Shown here one piece after another: positions 1 to 8,979 of a DNA stretch of 64,000 bases; position 1 is the stretch's first letter; each line of letters opens with the position of its first letter. A program made the translations under genes and the position numbers. Source of the DNA: Chelatococcus caeni. Lineage in GTDB: Bacteria > Pseudomonadota > Alphaproteobacteria > Rhizobiales > Beijerinckiaceae. Location of the stretch: positions 1 through 64,000 of the forward strand of contig NZ_JACIEN010000005.1 in NCBI RefSeq assembly GCF_014196925.1, in the 5' to 3' direction. The notes under the pieces were generated by a model, which saw nothing but the letters and a program-made list of their open reading frames with translations, was not told the origin of the DNA and searched no databases.

Positions 1-100
1 TTCGCCATTGCCAGCCCGCCGCGACGAGCACGACGCGGACCGGCGCAGCTCTTCCCCTCCCCCCGCTTGCGGCGGGGAGGGGCTAGGGGTGGGGGGACAT

Positions 101-290
<190 letters not shown>

Positions 291-398
291 TCCCCCCACC
301 CCGACCCTCCCCACCGCAAGCGGGGGGAGGGAGAAGCCAGCCTCCCCTCGAGGGACGACGAGAGCCTGCTGTCCGGGAGCCGACCTGCTCCAGGCCGG

Positions 399-1406
399 TT
401 ACGCCGGGGCGATCGCCTTCTCGAGGATCGCCCAGGCCTCGTCGCCGTACTTGCCCTTCCACTCGGCATAGAAGCCGGCGTCGCGCAGCTTGGCGCGGAA
501 GGAATCGGGCGCGGGCTGGTTGAACTTCATGCCCTTGGCGATGAGGTCCTCCTGCACCGAGGCGTTGAGCTTGGCGACGTCCTCGCGCTCCTTCACCGCA
601 GCCTCGTTGAGGTTCTTGGCGACGATGGCGCGCACATCCTCGGGCATGCGCTGCCAGGCGCGCCGGTTGGCGAGGAACCAGAAGCCGTCCCACATGTGGT
701 TGGTGAGCGAGCAGTACTGCTGCACCTCGTAGAGCTTGGCCGTCGAGATGATGGCGAGCGGGTTCTCCTGCCCGTCGACGATCTTGGTCTGCAGGGCGGA
801 ATAGACCTCGGCGAAGTTGATGCTCGCGGGGGCGGATTCGAAGGCCTTGAACATCGAGGTCCACAGCGGGCTCACCGGCACGCGGATCTTGAAGCCCTTG
901 AGGTCGTCGGCCGTGTTGATGGGCCCGGTCGAGCTCGTGATCTGGCGGAAGCCGTTGTCCCAGATCTTGTCCATGACGACGAGGTTGGCCTTCTCGATCT
1001 CGCCGCGGACATATTTGCCGAGATCGCCGTCCATCGCCGCCCACACGGCGTCGTAGTTGGGGAAGGCGAAGCCGATGCCGCTGATCGAGGCATTGGGCAC
1101 CAGCGTCGAGAGGATGAGCGGCGAGAGCGTGAAGAACTCGACGCCGCCCGAGCGCACCTGGCTCAGCATGTCCGTGTCGGCGCCGAGCTGGTTGCTGGGG
1201 AAGATCTGGATCGCGACGCGACCGCTCGTCTCCTCGCGGATCTTCTCGACCGCCTCCTGCGCGCGCACGTTCATCGGGTGCGAGACGGGCAGGTTGTTGG
1301 CGTATTTGTAGTTGAACTCGGCGGTCTGGGCGCCGGCATATTTCAAAGAGCCGGCAAAGGCGACCGAAGCGGTGCCCGCGAGCATCGTGCGACGAGAGAT
1401 CTTCAT
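399..1406 (-). CDS. TRAP transporter substrate-binding protein (DctP family)
   Basis: Periplasmic receptor of a TRAP transporter, 335 aa, which would deliver a carboxylate-type ligand to the adjacent DctQM permease. The N-terminus MKISRRTMLAG is a Tat-like signal ending near the AGAQ cleavage site at about residues 24-27. The mature part has the DctP layout, including a conserved segment with DLKGFKIRVP near the middle. A strong AGGAAGGAA ribosome site precedes the ATG at 1406. Much longer reading in the same frame upstream is only the antisense shadow of the permease gene. It is co-transcribed with the upstream dctQM fusion (38 bp gap). The substrate is not identifiable from sequence; sugar acids, dicarboxylates or keto acids are all possible. 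Confidence 0.93.
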   Translation of the reverse strand: MKISRRTMLAGTASVAFAGSLKYAGAQTAEFNYKYANNLPVSHPMNVRAQEAVEKIREETSGRVAIQIFPSNQLGADTDMLSQVRSGGVEFFTLSPLILSTLVPNASISGIGFAFPNYDAVWAAMDGDLGKYVRGEIEKANLVVMDKIWDNGFRQITSSTGPINTADDLKGFKIRVPVSPLWTSMFKAFESAPASINFAEVYSALQTKIVDGQENPLAIISTAKLYEVQQYCSLTNHMWDGFWFLANRRAWQRMPEDVRAIVAKNLNEAAVKEREDVAKLNASVQEDLIAKGMKFNQPAPDSFRAKLRDAGFYAEWKGKYGDEAWAILEKAIAPA

Positions 1407-1444
1407 GGGGTCGTTTCCTTCCTGATTGAGCTTTTTCTCGTTTT

Positions 1445-3313
1445 TTAAAGGTAAGCCGTCGACAGCGCCGGAATGGCCGCGATCAGCAGGAGCCCGACGA
1501 CGAGCGCGCCGAGATAGGGCCAGATCGCCGACATGGCCTCGTCCGGCGAGACGTCGCCGATCTTGCAGGCGATGTAGAAGCCGATGCCGATGGGCGGCGC
1601 CATCAGGCCGATGTTCATCGCCGTCACCACGACCATGGAATAGTGGATGTCGTTGATGCCGAGCCTTGCCGCGATGGGGAACATGATCGGCGCCATCAGC
1701 ACGATCGCCGGCAGCCCCTCGAGCACGCAGCCGAGCACGAGGAAGACAGCGATGCTGACAAGCATGAAGGAGAACCAGCCGCCCGGCAGGTTTGTCATGT
1801 AGCCGGCGAGCTGGTTGGCGAAGCCGGTCTGGGTCAACGCCCAGGCCATGGCCGAGGCCGTGCCGAGGATGAGCAGGATGGCCCCCGACAGCGCCGCCGT
1901 CTCCACCAGCATGCTGTAGAACTTGCGCAGGCTGATGCCGCCATAGAGCACGATGCCGATGACGATGGCATAGAGCACCGCGATGGTGGAGACCTCGGTG
2001 GCCGTCGCGACGCCGCCGCCCACCGCGCCGCGGATGAGGAAGGGCAGGACGAGTGCGGGCGCCGCGACGACGAGCGCCTTGCCCACGACGGCGAGCGGCG
2101 CGCGCCGGACCCCCTCCATGTTCTCGCGGGCCGCCTTGATGCGCGCCAGGACGGCGAGCACGACGAGCAGCACCATGGCGATGACGAAGCCGCTCGTGAA
2201 CAGCCCCGCGATGGACACGCCCGCCACCGAGCCGAGCACGATGAGCACGATCGAGGGCGGCACCGTGTCCGCCATGGCAGCGCCCGTGGCGAGCAGCGCG
2301 ATCATCTCGCGCGGCTTGTGGCCGCGGCGCTTCATCTCCGGAAACAGCGCCGGCGCCACCGTCGCCATGTCGGACACCTTGGAGCCCGAGATGCCCGAGA
2401 CGAGGAAGAGCGAGCCGAGCAGGACATAGGACATGCCGGCCTTCACGTGGCCGAGCAGCGAGGCCATGAACTCGACGATCGCCTTGCCCATGCCGGTGGC
2501 GTCGAGCACGCAGCCGAGCAGCACGAAGACCGGCACCGACAGGAGGATGAGGCTCGACATGCCCTCGTCGATGCGCCCGACCAGCACGATGACCGGCACA
2601 TGGGTGCTGAAGAGGATGAAGGCGATCGTCCCCATGCCGAAGCAGAAGGCGATCGGCACGCCGGCAAGGAGGCACAGGGCGACGATGCAGACGAGGAAGA
2701 TGAGGATGTTGAGATAGCCGAGCGACAGGAAGAACGGCGAGAAATACCAGGCGAGCAGCCCGAGCGCGGCGACGAGCGCCATGGCGCCGACAAGGTGCGG
2801 CAGCGTCGAGCCCCGCACCGCATGGCCGACCGCGAGCACGAACATCAGCACGAGCCCGACGACGAGGGCCGAGGCGCGGAAGCTCATGGGGATGTTGAGC
2901 GCGGCCGAGGTGACGTACCACTCCTCCTCGACATATTCGACCGCCGGCATGATGAGCGCCATGAGCACGGTGGCGACGACGACCAGCGCCAGCGTGTTGA
3001 CGAAGGCACGGGTCTTTTCCGGCAGGAGACCGAGGAAGAGCGTCAGACGCAGGTGCTCGTTGCGGTCGATGGCGATCGCGGCGCCGAGCATGGCGAGCCA
3101 GAGGAAGGAGATCGACGCCGCCTCGTCGATCCACACGATCGGCAACGACAGGACATAGCGCGACACGACGCCGGTCAGGAGAAGGCCGATGACGGCGACG
3201 AGCAGGACCGATGCCGCGAACTCGACCGGCCACATCAGGCGCGAGCCCGGCCGCGCATCGACGACCTCCGACGGCGTCTCGAGCACCAAAGCGTCGTTGT
3301 CCGCGGCAGCCAT
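1445..3313 (-). CDS. TRAP transporter fused small/large permease (DctQM)
   Basis: Integral membrane permease of 622 aa in which the small DctQ subunit (about residues 25-175, four membrane spans, with a WIDEAAS..FLWLAMLGAA segment) is fused to the 12-span DctM subunit (about 185-620). Sodium-coupled uptake is the family role. The DctM part shows typical SGISGSKVSDMATVAPALFPEM and ADTVPPSIVLIVLGS segments. It is the first gene of a two-gene operon with dctP. Fused QM permeases are common, so this is a normal variant and not a frameshift product. Confidence 0.94.
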   Translation of the reverse strand: MAAADNDALVLETPSEVVDARPGSRLMWPVEFAASVLLVAVIGLLLTGVVSRYVLSLPIVWIDEAASISFLWLAMLGAAIAIDRNEHLRLTLFLGLLPEKTRAFVNTLALVVVATVLMALIMPAVEYVEEEWYVTSAALNIPMSFRASALVVGLVLMFVLAVGHAVRGSTLPHLVGAMALVAALGLLAWYFSPFFLSLGYLNILIFLVCIVALCLLAGVPIAFCFGMGTIAFILFSTHVPVIVLVGRIDEGMSSLILLSVPVFVLLGCVLDATGMGKAIVEFMASLLGHVKAGMSYVLLGSLFLVSGISGSKVSDMATVAPALFPEMKRRGHKPREMIALLATGAAMADTVPPSIVLIVLGSVAGVSIAGLFTSGFVIAMVLLVVLAVLARIKAARENMEGVRRAPLAVVGKALVVAAPALVLPFLIRGAVGGGVATATEVSTIAVLYAIVIGIVLYGGISLRKFYSMLVETAALSGAILLILGTASAMAWALTQTGFANQLAGYMTNLPGGWFSFMLVSIAVFLVLGCVLEGLPAIVLMAPIMFPIAARLGINDIHYSMVVVTAMNIGLMAPPIGIGFYIACKIGDVSPDEAMSAIWPYLGALVVGLLLIAAIPALSTAYL

Positions 3314-3544
3314 CCTGCGCGCTCCTCCCGTTTCCTCACCGGCCCGTGCCCACCGCAGTGCGGCGAGCCTGCGCTCAGGTCCACATTATGATTTTTCGTG
3401 GCGTGGGAGAGCAGTCATCGCATGGAATGGTGAGGCAGGCAACATCGACACCGCAATTTGACAGGTCCGCATCGTGGACTGTTGAGCGCCCAAGTACCTC
3501 GCGGCCCGCGGCCGTGGCGCCTGCGAGCACCGATCGCCTCCCGA

Positions 3545-6472
3545 TCAGCCGCCGCCCGCGAGTGCGGCCGGCCCGCGGTGCGCCGGCACGGCCCGGCCCT
3601 CCTCCTGAGGCAAGCGCGCCAGAAAGGCCGCCGCGTCCGAAGCGCTCATCGCGGTGGCATAGAGATGGCCTTGCGCATTGTCGCAGCCGAGTTCGTGCAG
3701 ACGGACGGCCTGGCTGAGCGTTTCGACGCCTTCGGCGGTGATCTGCATCTTCATGCGATGGCCGAGATGGATCACCGCCGAGACGATCGCCTCGTCGTCC
3801 TCGTTGCGCTCGATCTCGTGGATGAAGCTCTTGTCGATCTTGATGTGGTTGATCGGAAAGCGCTTGAGATGGCTGAGGGAGGCGTAGCCGGTGCCGAAGT
3901 CGTCGAGGGCGATGGAGAAGCCCGCCGCGTGGAGCTCCTCCAGCGTCGCCGCCGCATCGGCCAGCATCTGGTCGAGGAAGACCGCCTCCGTGATCTCCAC
4001 CTCGATCGACCGGGCCGGTATTCCCCGCCTCGCGAGCATGTCCATGATCGAACATGCGAGGCGGCGGTCGCTGAACTCGGCCGGTGAGACATTGACCGCG
4101 ACCTGGACCGGGGCGAGGCCCTGATCGAGCCAGCGGCGCATGTCCGCCGTGACGCGGTCGAGGACCTGCTCGCCGAGGGCGCGCGACAGTTCCTGGTCCT
4201 CGAATGCGACGCCGAACGACGCCGGGGTCAGCAGCCCGCGGCCCGGATGGCTCCACCGCGCCAGTGCCTCGAAACCGACGATCCGCCCGGAGGCGAGGCA
4301 GACCTTGGGCTGGTAGTAGGGCACGATCTCGCGCGCCCTGAGCCCGCGCCGCACGTCCTCGACAAGGGCGATGCGCTCCTCCACCGCCGCGCGCAGGACC
4401 GGCGTATAGGTGACGAAGCGATTGCGGCCTTCGGCCTTCGCGCGATAGAGCGCGATGTCCGCGCTCTTCAGGAGATCCTTGGCGCTCGCCCCGTCGTCGG
4501 GAAAGGTCGCGATGCCGATGCTGGCCCGCGTCGCGAAGGTCCGCCCGCGGGTCGCGAAGGGCTCGAGGAGGGTCGTGCGGATGCGCTCGGCCAGCTTCTC
4601 GGCACAGCCGGCCGCAGGGGGCTCGCGCACGAGAACGGCGAATTCGTCGCCGCCGAAACGCGCCACCACGTCCCCGGCACGGGCCGTCCGGCGCAGGCGG
4701 GCGCCGACCTCCATGAGGAGCTGGTCGCCGGCATCGTGACCGAGCGTGTCGTTCACGTCCTTGAAGTGATCGAGGTCGACGAGAAGCAGGCTGAAGGCCG
4801 AGGCCTCGCCGGCCGTATTGGCGCAGATGTGCTCCAGCGTCTCCTGAAACGAGGCGCGGTTGCTGAGACCCGTCAGACCGTCGAGGCTGGCCATGCGCCA
4901 GGCCTCCTCCTCCGCCTGCTTCTGCGCCGTGATGTCGAAGGTCACGCCGACCAGCCGGTCCTCCCCCACCCGTTCACCGCGGATGGCGAGCCAGAGGCGC
5001 TGCCCGTCGGGCCGCAGGTAGCGGATCTCGATCGTGTCGCCACAATCCGGCGAGCGCAGGAAATCACGCCTCAGCTGCCGGTCCTGGGGATGAATGCAGG
5101 CCAGGATCTCCTCGACCGGCCCGGAGCCGATCCCCAACAGGCCGGCGGCATTCTCGCTGCGGGTGACGAAACCCGTCGCCAGATCCTGTTCCCAGGCGAT
5201 CATCCGCGCCGCCTGCAGCGCCAGCCTGAGGCGGCGCTCGCTGTTGCTGAGCGCGTGCAGCGATCTCTTTCGCTCCGTGATGTCGCGAACCGTGCCGATC
5301 TTGCGGACCGGCCGCCCCTGCTCGTCGACGAGAGTGCGCCCGGTTGCTGCGACCCATCGCTCCTCGCCCGTATCGGCCCGCAGGATGCGGTATTCGCCGC
5401 GATAGACGGAGCCGTCGGCCGGACTAGCGATGAAGAAGCGCCGCTCGACGTCGTCGCGATCGTCCGGGTGGACACGCGCGCGGAAGGAATCGCGGTCGAC
5501 CGGCGCATCGTCGGGAAGGCCCAGAATGGCACGCGCCTGCGCATTCCACTCGCGGCGGCCGGTGACGAAATCGGCGTCCCAGATGCCGAGGGCGGTGCTC
5601 TCGACGGCGAGGCGCAGCCGCTCCTCGCTGGCGCGCAGGGTTTCCTGCGCCTCCACGCGCTCGTGGATGTCGGACAGCTTGCCCACCCACTCGCGGATCT
5701 CACCACCGCCGTCGCGCACGGGCACGGCGCGTGCCTCGACCCACCGGTAGTCGCCGCCGCGCGTCAGCACCCGGAAAGAGCCGTCATAGGCCGACCCGTC
5801 GGCAAGCGCGGTCTGCCAGCGCGCCACGATCCGCGGGCGGTCCTCCGGATGGACCGCCGCGAGCCAGCCCCAATCGCGGAAATCGTCGCCCTGCTGCGCC
5901 GAGAGGGACGCCCAGCCCCATTGCTCGGTCACGCGCCCGTCCGGCGAGGCGATCCACAGGACCATCGCGCTCGTCTCGTGAAGCGCACGGTAGCGCTGGG
6001 CATTCAGCGCCAGCAGGAGCTCCGCCGTCTTGCGATCGTCGACATCGATGGTCGTCCCGAGCCACCCCTCCAACCGGCCGTCGGCGTCGTATGTCGGGGC
6101 GCCGCGGGCCGTCACCCATCGATAAGCGCCGGAATGATGCCAGAGGCGGTAGTCGATCTCGTATCCGTCCTGCGCACACATGGCCTGCCGCCACGCCCGC
6201 TCGGCCAGGATACGGTCGTCCGGGTGGAGCCATCCCGTCCAGTTGTCCGACGTGATCGTGCCGGGCGGAACACCGACGAAGTCGTGCCAGGCCTTGTTGA
6301 AGATGTCCCGGGAGCCGTCGGCGCGGCTCATCCAGAGCATCTGCGGCGTGCCGTTGATGATCCGGTCGAACCGCCGGGAAAGGTCGCTCACCTGCCGCCT
6401 GAGGCGGGGAGCCGACCAGGCATTGCTCGCGGATGGCGCCCGCCGCGCGACGCGGCGTTTCCTTCTCGGCAT
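3545..6472 (-). CDS. multi-PAS GGDEF/EAL bifunctional c-di-GMP protein
   Basis: Cytoplasmic 975-aa signalling protein with no membrane span. Four PAS-type sensor modules follow one another (about residues 30-150, 165-280, 290-410, 420-530), followed by GGDEF (about 545-705) and EAL (about 715-965) domains. The GGDEF active-site loop reads RFGGDEF near residue 607. EAL catalytic landmarks are all present: GFEALARW near 734, then VNVSP, VEITE, ALDDFGTGY, HIKIDKSF and AEGVET. Both cyclase and phosphodiesterase activities are therefore possible. It stands alone between the TRAP operon and the polysaccharide operon; c-di-GMP often controls exopolysaccharide, so a functional link is plausible but unproven. 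Its ligand is unknown. Confidence 0.93.
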   Translation of the reverse strand: MPRRKRRVARRAPSASNAWSAPRLRRQVSDLSRRFDRIINGTPQMLWMSRADGSRDIFNKAWHDFVGVPPGTITSDNWTGWLHPDDRILAERAWRQAMCAQDGYEIDYRLWHHSGAYRWVTARGAPTYDADGRLEGWLGTTIDVDDRKTAELLLALNAQRYRALHETSAMVLWIASPDGRVTEQWGWASLSAQQGDDFRDWGWLAAVHPEDRPRIVARWQTALADGSAYDGSFRVLTRGGDYRWVEARAVPVRDGGGEIREWVGKLSDIHERVEAQETLRASEERLRLAVESTALGIWDADFVTGRREWNAQARAILGLPDDAPVDRDSFRARVHPDDRDDVERRFFIASPADGSVYRGEYRILRADTGEERWVAATGRTLVDEQGRPVRKIGTVRDITERKRSLHALSNSERRLRLALQAARMIAWEQDLATGFVTRSENAAGLLGIGSGPVEEILACIHPQDRQLRRDFLRSPDCGDTIEIRYLRPDGQRLWLAIRGERVGEDRLVGVTFDITAQKQAEEEAWRMASLDGLTGLSNRASFQETLEHICANTAGEASAFSLLLVDLDHFKDVNDTLGHDAGDQLLMEVGARLRRTARAGDVVARFGGDEFAVLVREPPAAGCAEKLAERIRTTLLEPFATRGRTFATRASIGIATFPDDGASAKDLLKSADIALYRAKAEGRNRFVTYTPVLRAAVEERIALVEDVRRGLRAREIVPYYQPKVCLASGRIVGFEALARWSHPGRGLLTPASFGVAFEDQELSRALGEQVLDRVTADMRRWLDQGLAPVQVAVNVSPAEFSDRRLACSIMDMLARRGIPARSIEVEITEAVFLDQMLADAAATLEELHAAGFSIALDDFGTGYASLSHLKRFPINHIKIDKSFIHEIERNEDDEAIVSAVIHLGHRMKMQITAEGVETLSQAVRLHELGCDNAQGHLYATAMSASDAAAFLARLPQEEGRAVPAHRGPAALAGGG

Positions 6473-6718
6473 CTCGACGTCTCACCGCACCGGCCGGCCC
6501 GGGGCTCACCGCTCCCGGACGGCCGACCCTTCCCTCCCGCCGAAGGCGAGGCCGGCGCATGATCGTCACGCCGGCTGCCCTCGAATTAGGCATTAGGTCA
6601 GCAGGAAAAACGTGAAGCAACACTTAAGTCTGTCGCCCGCCCCGGTGAGGCGCTCGCGGCCTTGGGTTGCGAGGGCCGCCGGAAGCGATGCGCCCGGCCG
6701 GCGATGCGGCTCTTCCTG

Positions 6719-7714
6719 CTATTCCGCGGCCTGCCGCCGCGCGGCAAGGTTGCGCTCCCAGGCAAGCGCGTGGGCCACGATGGTGTCGAGGTCGTCGAGC
6801 TCCGGCTTCCAGCCGAGCGTCTCGCGGATGCGCCCGGCACCGGCGACGAGTGCGGCGGGATCGCCCGCCCGGCGCGGTGCATGGTTGACCGGAAAATCGA
6901 CGCCGGAGACGCGCTTGACCGCCTCGATGACCTCGAGCACCGAATAGCCGCGCCCGTAGCCGCAGTTGAAGACGGCGCTCTCGCCGCCTGCGGCCAGATG
7001 GTCGAGGGCGAGGACATGGGCCCGCGCCAGGTCGCTGACATGGATGTAGTCGCGCAGGCAGGTGCCGTCCGGCGTCGGATAATCGGTGCCGAAGACGTCG
7101 AGATGCGTGCGCTCGCCGAGCGCGGCCTGCGTCGCGACCTTGATGAGGTGGGTCGCACGCGGGCTCGACTGGCCGGAGCGGCCGGCAGGGTCGGCGCCGG
7201 CGACATTGAAATAGCGCAGGGCGACATATTTCAGCGGATGCGCCCGCGCCGTGTCGCGCAGCATCATCTCGGTCATCAGCTTCGACGTGCCGTAGGGCGA
7301 GACCGGATCGAGCGGCGCCGTCTCGACGATCGGGCTCTCCTTCGCATCGCCGTAGACGGCGGCGGTCGAGGAGAAGAGGAAGCGCGGCACGCCGTTCGCC
7401 ACCGCCGCGGCGATGAGCGCGCGCGACCTGACCGTATTGTTGAGATAGTAGCCGAGCGGGTCGGCGACCGAATCCGGCACCACGATGGAGCCGGCGAAAT
7501 GCACGATGGCATCAACGCCGTGCTCGCGGATCACCTTGCCGAGGAGAGCCTCGTCGCCGCAGTCGCCCTCGACGACGGCCGCCTCGGGGTGCACCGCCCA
7601 GCGAAAGCCGGTGCTCAGGTTGTCGAGGACCACGACCTCGCGCCCGGCATCGCGCAGGGCGAGCACCATGTGGCTGCCGATATAGCCCGCACCGCCCGTC
7701 ACCAGAACCGTCAT
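6719..7714 (-). CDS. galE: UDP-glucose 4-epimerase
   Basis: Extended short-chain dehydrogenase, 331 aa, interconverting UDP-glucose and UDP-galactose to supply galactosyl donors for the polysaccharide operon it terminates. The NAD-binding motif is TGGAGYIG at residues 6-13. The catalytic set is SST at 115-117 with Tyr141 and Lys145 (YGTSK). The C-terminal half has the GalE-typical LRYFNVAGADP and TPDGTCLRDYIHVSDLARAH segments. The ATG at 7714 fits the family N-terminus (MTVLVTGGAGYIG); the longer frame upstream is shadow. It follows the propeller-like gene after a 50-bp gap. Its presence supports a galactose-containing product. Confidence 0.96.
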   Translation of the reverse strand: MTVLVTGGAGYIGSHMVLALRDAGREVVVLDNLSTGFRWAVHPEAAVVEGDCGDEALLGKVIREHGVDAIVHFAGSIVVPDSVADPLGYYLNNTVRSRALIAAAVANGVPRFLFSSTAAVYGDAKESPIVETAPLDPVSPYGTSKLMTEMMLRDTARAHPLKYVALRYFNVAGADPAGRSGQSSPRATHLIKVATQAALGERTHLDVFGTDYPTPDGTCLRDYIHVSDLARAHVLALDHLAAGGESAVFNCGYGRGYSVLEVIEAVKRVSGVDFPVNHAPRRAGDPAALVAGAGRIRETLGWKPELDDLDTIVAHALAWERNLAARRQAAE

Positions 7715-7764
7715 CGCCGCCCCCTTGAGATCATCCGTCGTTGCATGTGTCCTGCCCGGCCTTA

Positions 7765-8979
7765 TCAGCCGCCGCGCTTCAGTTCCACCGGCACGCGGAC
7801 GAGATCCCGGTCCCACGTGACCTTGCAGTTTCTGAGTTGATAACGCGTGAGATAGAGATAGCCGCGCTCGCCGAAATCCTCGTAGGAAAAGGTCTTCGCA
7901 CCGGGGTCGATGAGCGAGGGGTAGAAATAGGCGTGCCGTTCGTCGCACGACTTGTCCCACAGGAGCTCCGCCGCCATGACGAGCCGCGGCTCGCTCCATT
8001 CGATGAGATCGCGCGAGGTGGAGGTGAAGAAGCCCTCGGCCACGCTGCCGTCCGGCATCTTGCGCTTGTCGCCGAACACCGCCATCACCTCGCCGCTGTC
8101 GCGCAGCGTGACGAGCCCGCCGATCATGCGGCCGATGATGCGCGTCGCCACCGGCGTGCAGGTGTGCGCGTCGGCATCGGTCACCTCGTCGCGGAAGGGA
8201 TCGACGAAGCGGGCGGAGAAGTCGCGCCCGTTCCACGCCCGCCAGGATGCTGGATCGCCGAGGTTCTTCGTCCGGATGAGGCAGGCGCCGCGCTTCTGCG
8301 CCCGGTAGCCGTCGGCGAAGATGAAGGCGTAGTACCAGCCGTCGCGCTTGATGATGTTGGTCGGATTGGCGTAGCCGACGCGCGCCTGGCGGTCGGTCGG
8401 GAAGTCGTAGGGCAAGGTTGCCACCACGGGCGGGCCGCCCTCCCCCTCCGGCCGGAAGCTGCGGCCGCCGTCACGCGAGACGAGCCCGGTGACGGTGTTG
8501 AGCAGGCAGGCGCTGTACTTGCCGGCCGGGCACTGGCCCGGCGTGCGCTCGCCGCGCAGCTCCGTATGGGCCAGCGCATAGACCGTGCGCCCGTCGCCCG
8601 TGTAGACGCTGCTGATCCAGCTGAGGTCGTCGAAGGCCGCGAGCTTCGGCGAGCGGTTGGCCTCGTAGATCACCGCGCAGCTCGGCACCACCGCATCGAG
8701 GCTGGGGCCGAGCAGCGCGCGGTTGTCGTTGTGGCTGATGATCAGCCGCACCTCGCCGTCCACGTTGCGGAAGGCACGCGCCGGGGCATCCGGCACGTGG
8801 CTCTTGACGCAGGCGTCGCGGGACCAGTCGAACACGGTCTCGACCGGCCCCGTCGGCGCGAGGGAATAGCCGCCGGAGGTCTGGGCGCGGGCCGCGCCAG
8901 GCGTGAGCCCGGTCGCGATCGCACCCGCGAGCACTCCTGCAACGACAGCGGTGGCAGCCCCCCTCGCGCTAACCGCCAT
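7765..8979 (-). CDS. exported beta-propeller-like (GH43/GH32-like) protein of the polysaccharide operon
   Basis: 404-aa secreted protein of uncertain function. A classical signal peptide (hydrophobic core, ending ..AARAQ at about residue 33) precedes blades containing SHNDNRALLGPSLD, SRDGGRSF, NPTNIIKRDGWYYAFIFADG and SRDLIEWSEPRLVMA. This wording is typical of five-bladed propeller glycosidase or sialidase-like folds. Three-residue catalytic sets cannot be assigned with certainty. The ATG start at 8979 overlaps the stop of the upstream pyruvyl transferase (TGATG); a GTG one codon earlier is also possible. In this context it may trim, modify or bind the secreted polysaccharide. Confidence 0.7.
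   Translation of the reverse strand: MAVSARGAATAVVAGVLAGAIATGLTPGAARAQTSGGYSLAPTGPVETVFDWSRDACVKSHVPDAPARAFRNVDGEVRLIISHNDNRALLGPSLDAVVPSCAVIYEANRSPKLAAFDDLSWISSVYTGDGRTVYALAHTELRGERTPGQCPAGKYSACLLNTVTGLVSRDGGRSFRPEGEGGPPVVATLPYDFPTDRQARVGYANPTNIIKRDGWYYAFIFADGYRAQKRGACLIRTKNLGDPASWRAWNGRDFSARFVDPFRDEVTDADAHTCTPVATRIIGRMIGGLVTLRDSGEVMAVFGDKRKMPDGSVAEGFFTSTSRDLIEWSEPRLVMAAELLWDKSCDERHAYFYPSLIDPGAKTFSYEDFGERGYLYLTRYQLRNCKVTWDRDLVRVPVELKRGG

Noticed and set aside
399-3233. Single 944-codon frame joining dctP with upstream sequence
   Set aside because: Only the last 335 codons are dctP; the rest is out-of-frame reading of the dctQM gene.
1643-3391. 582-codon plus-strand frame opposite the TRAP permease
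   Set aside because: Antisense shadow of a high-GC gene, rich in Arg/His/Asp/Glu with no domain; the minus strand encodes a clear permease.
4247-6562. 771-codon plus-strand frame opposite the GGDEF/EAL gene
   Set aside because: Shadow frame; all motifs are on the minus strand.
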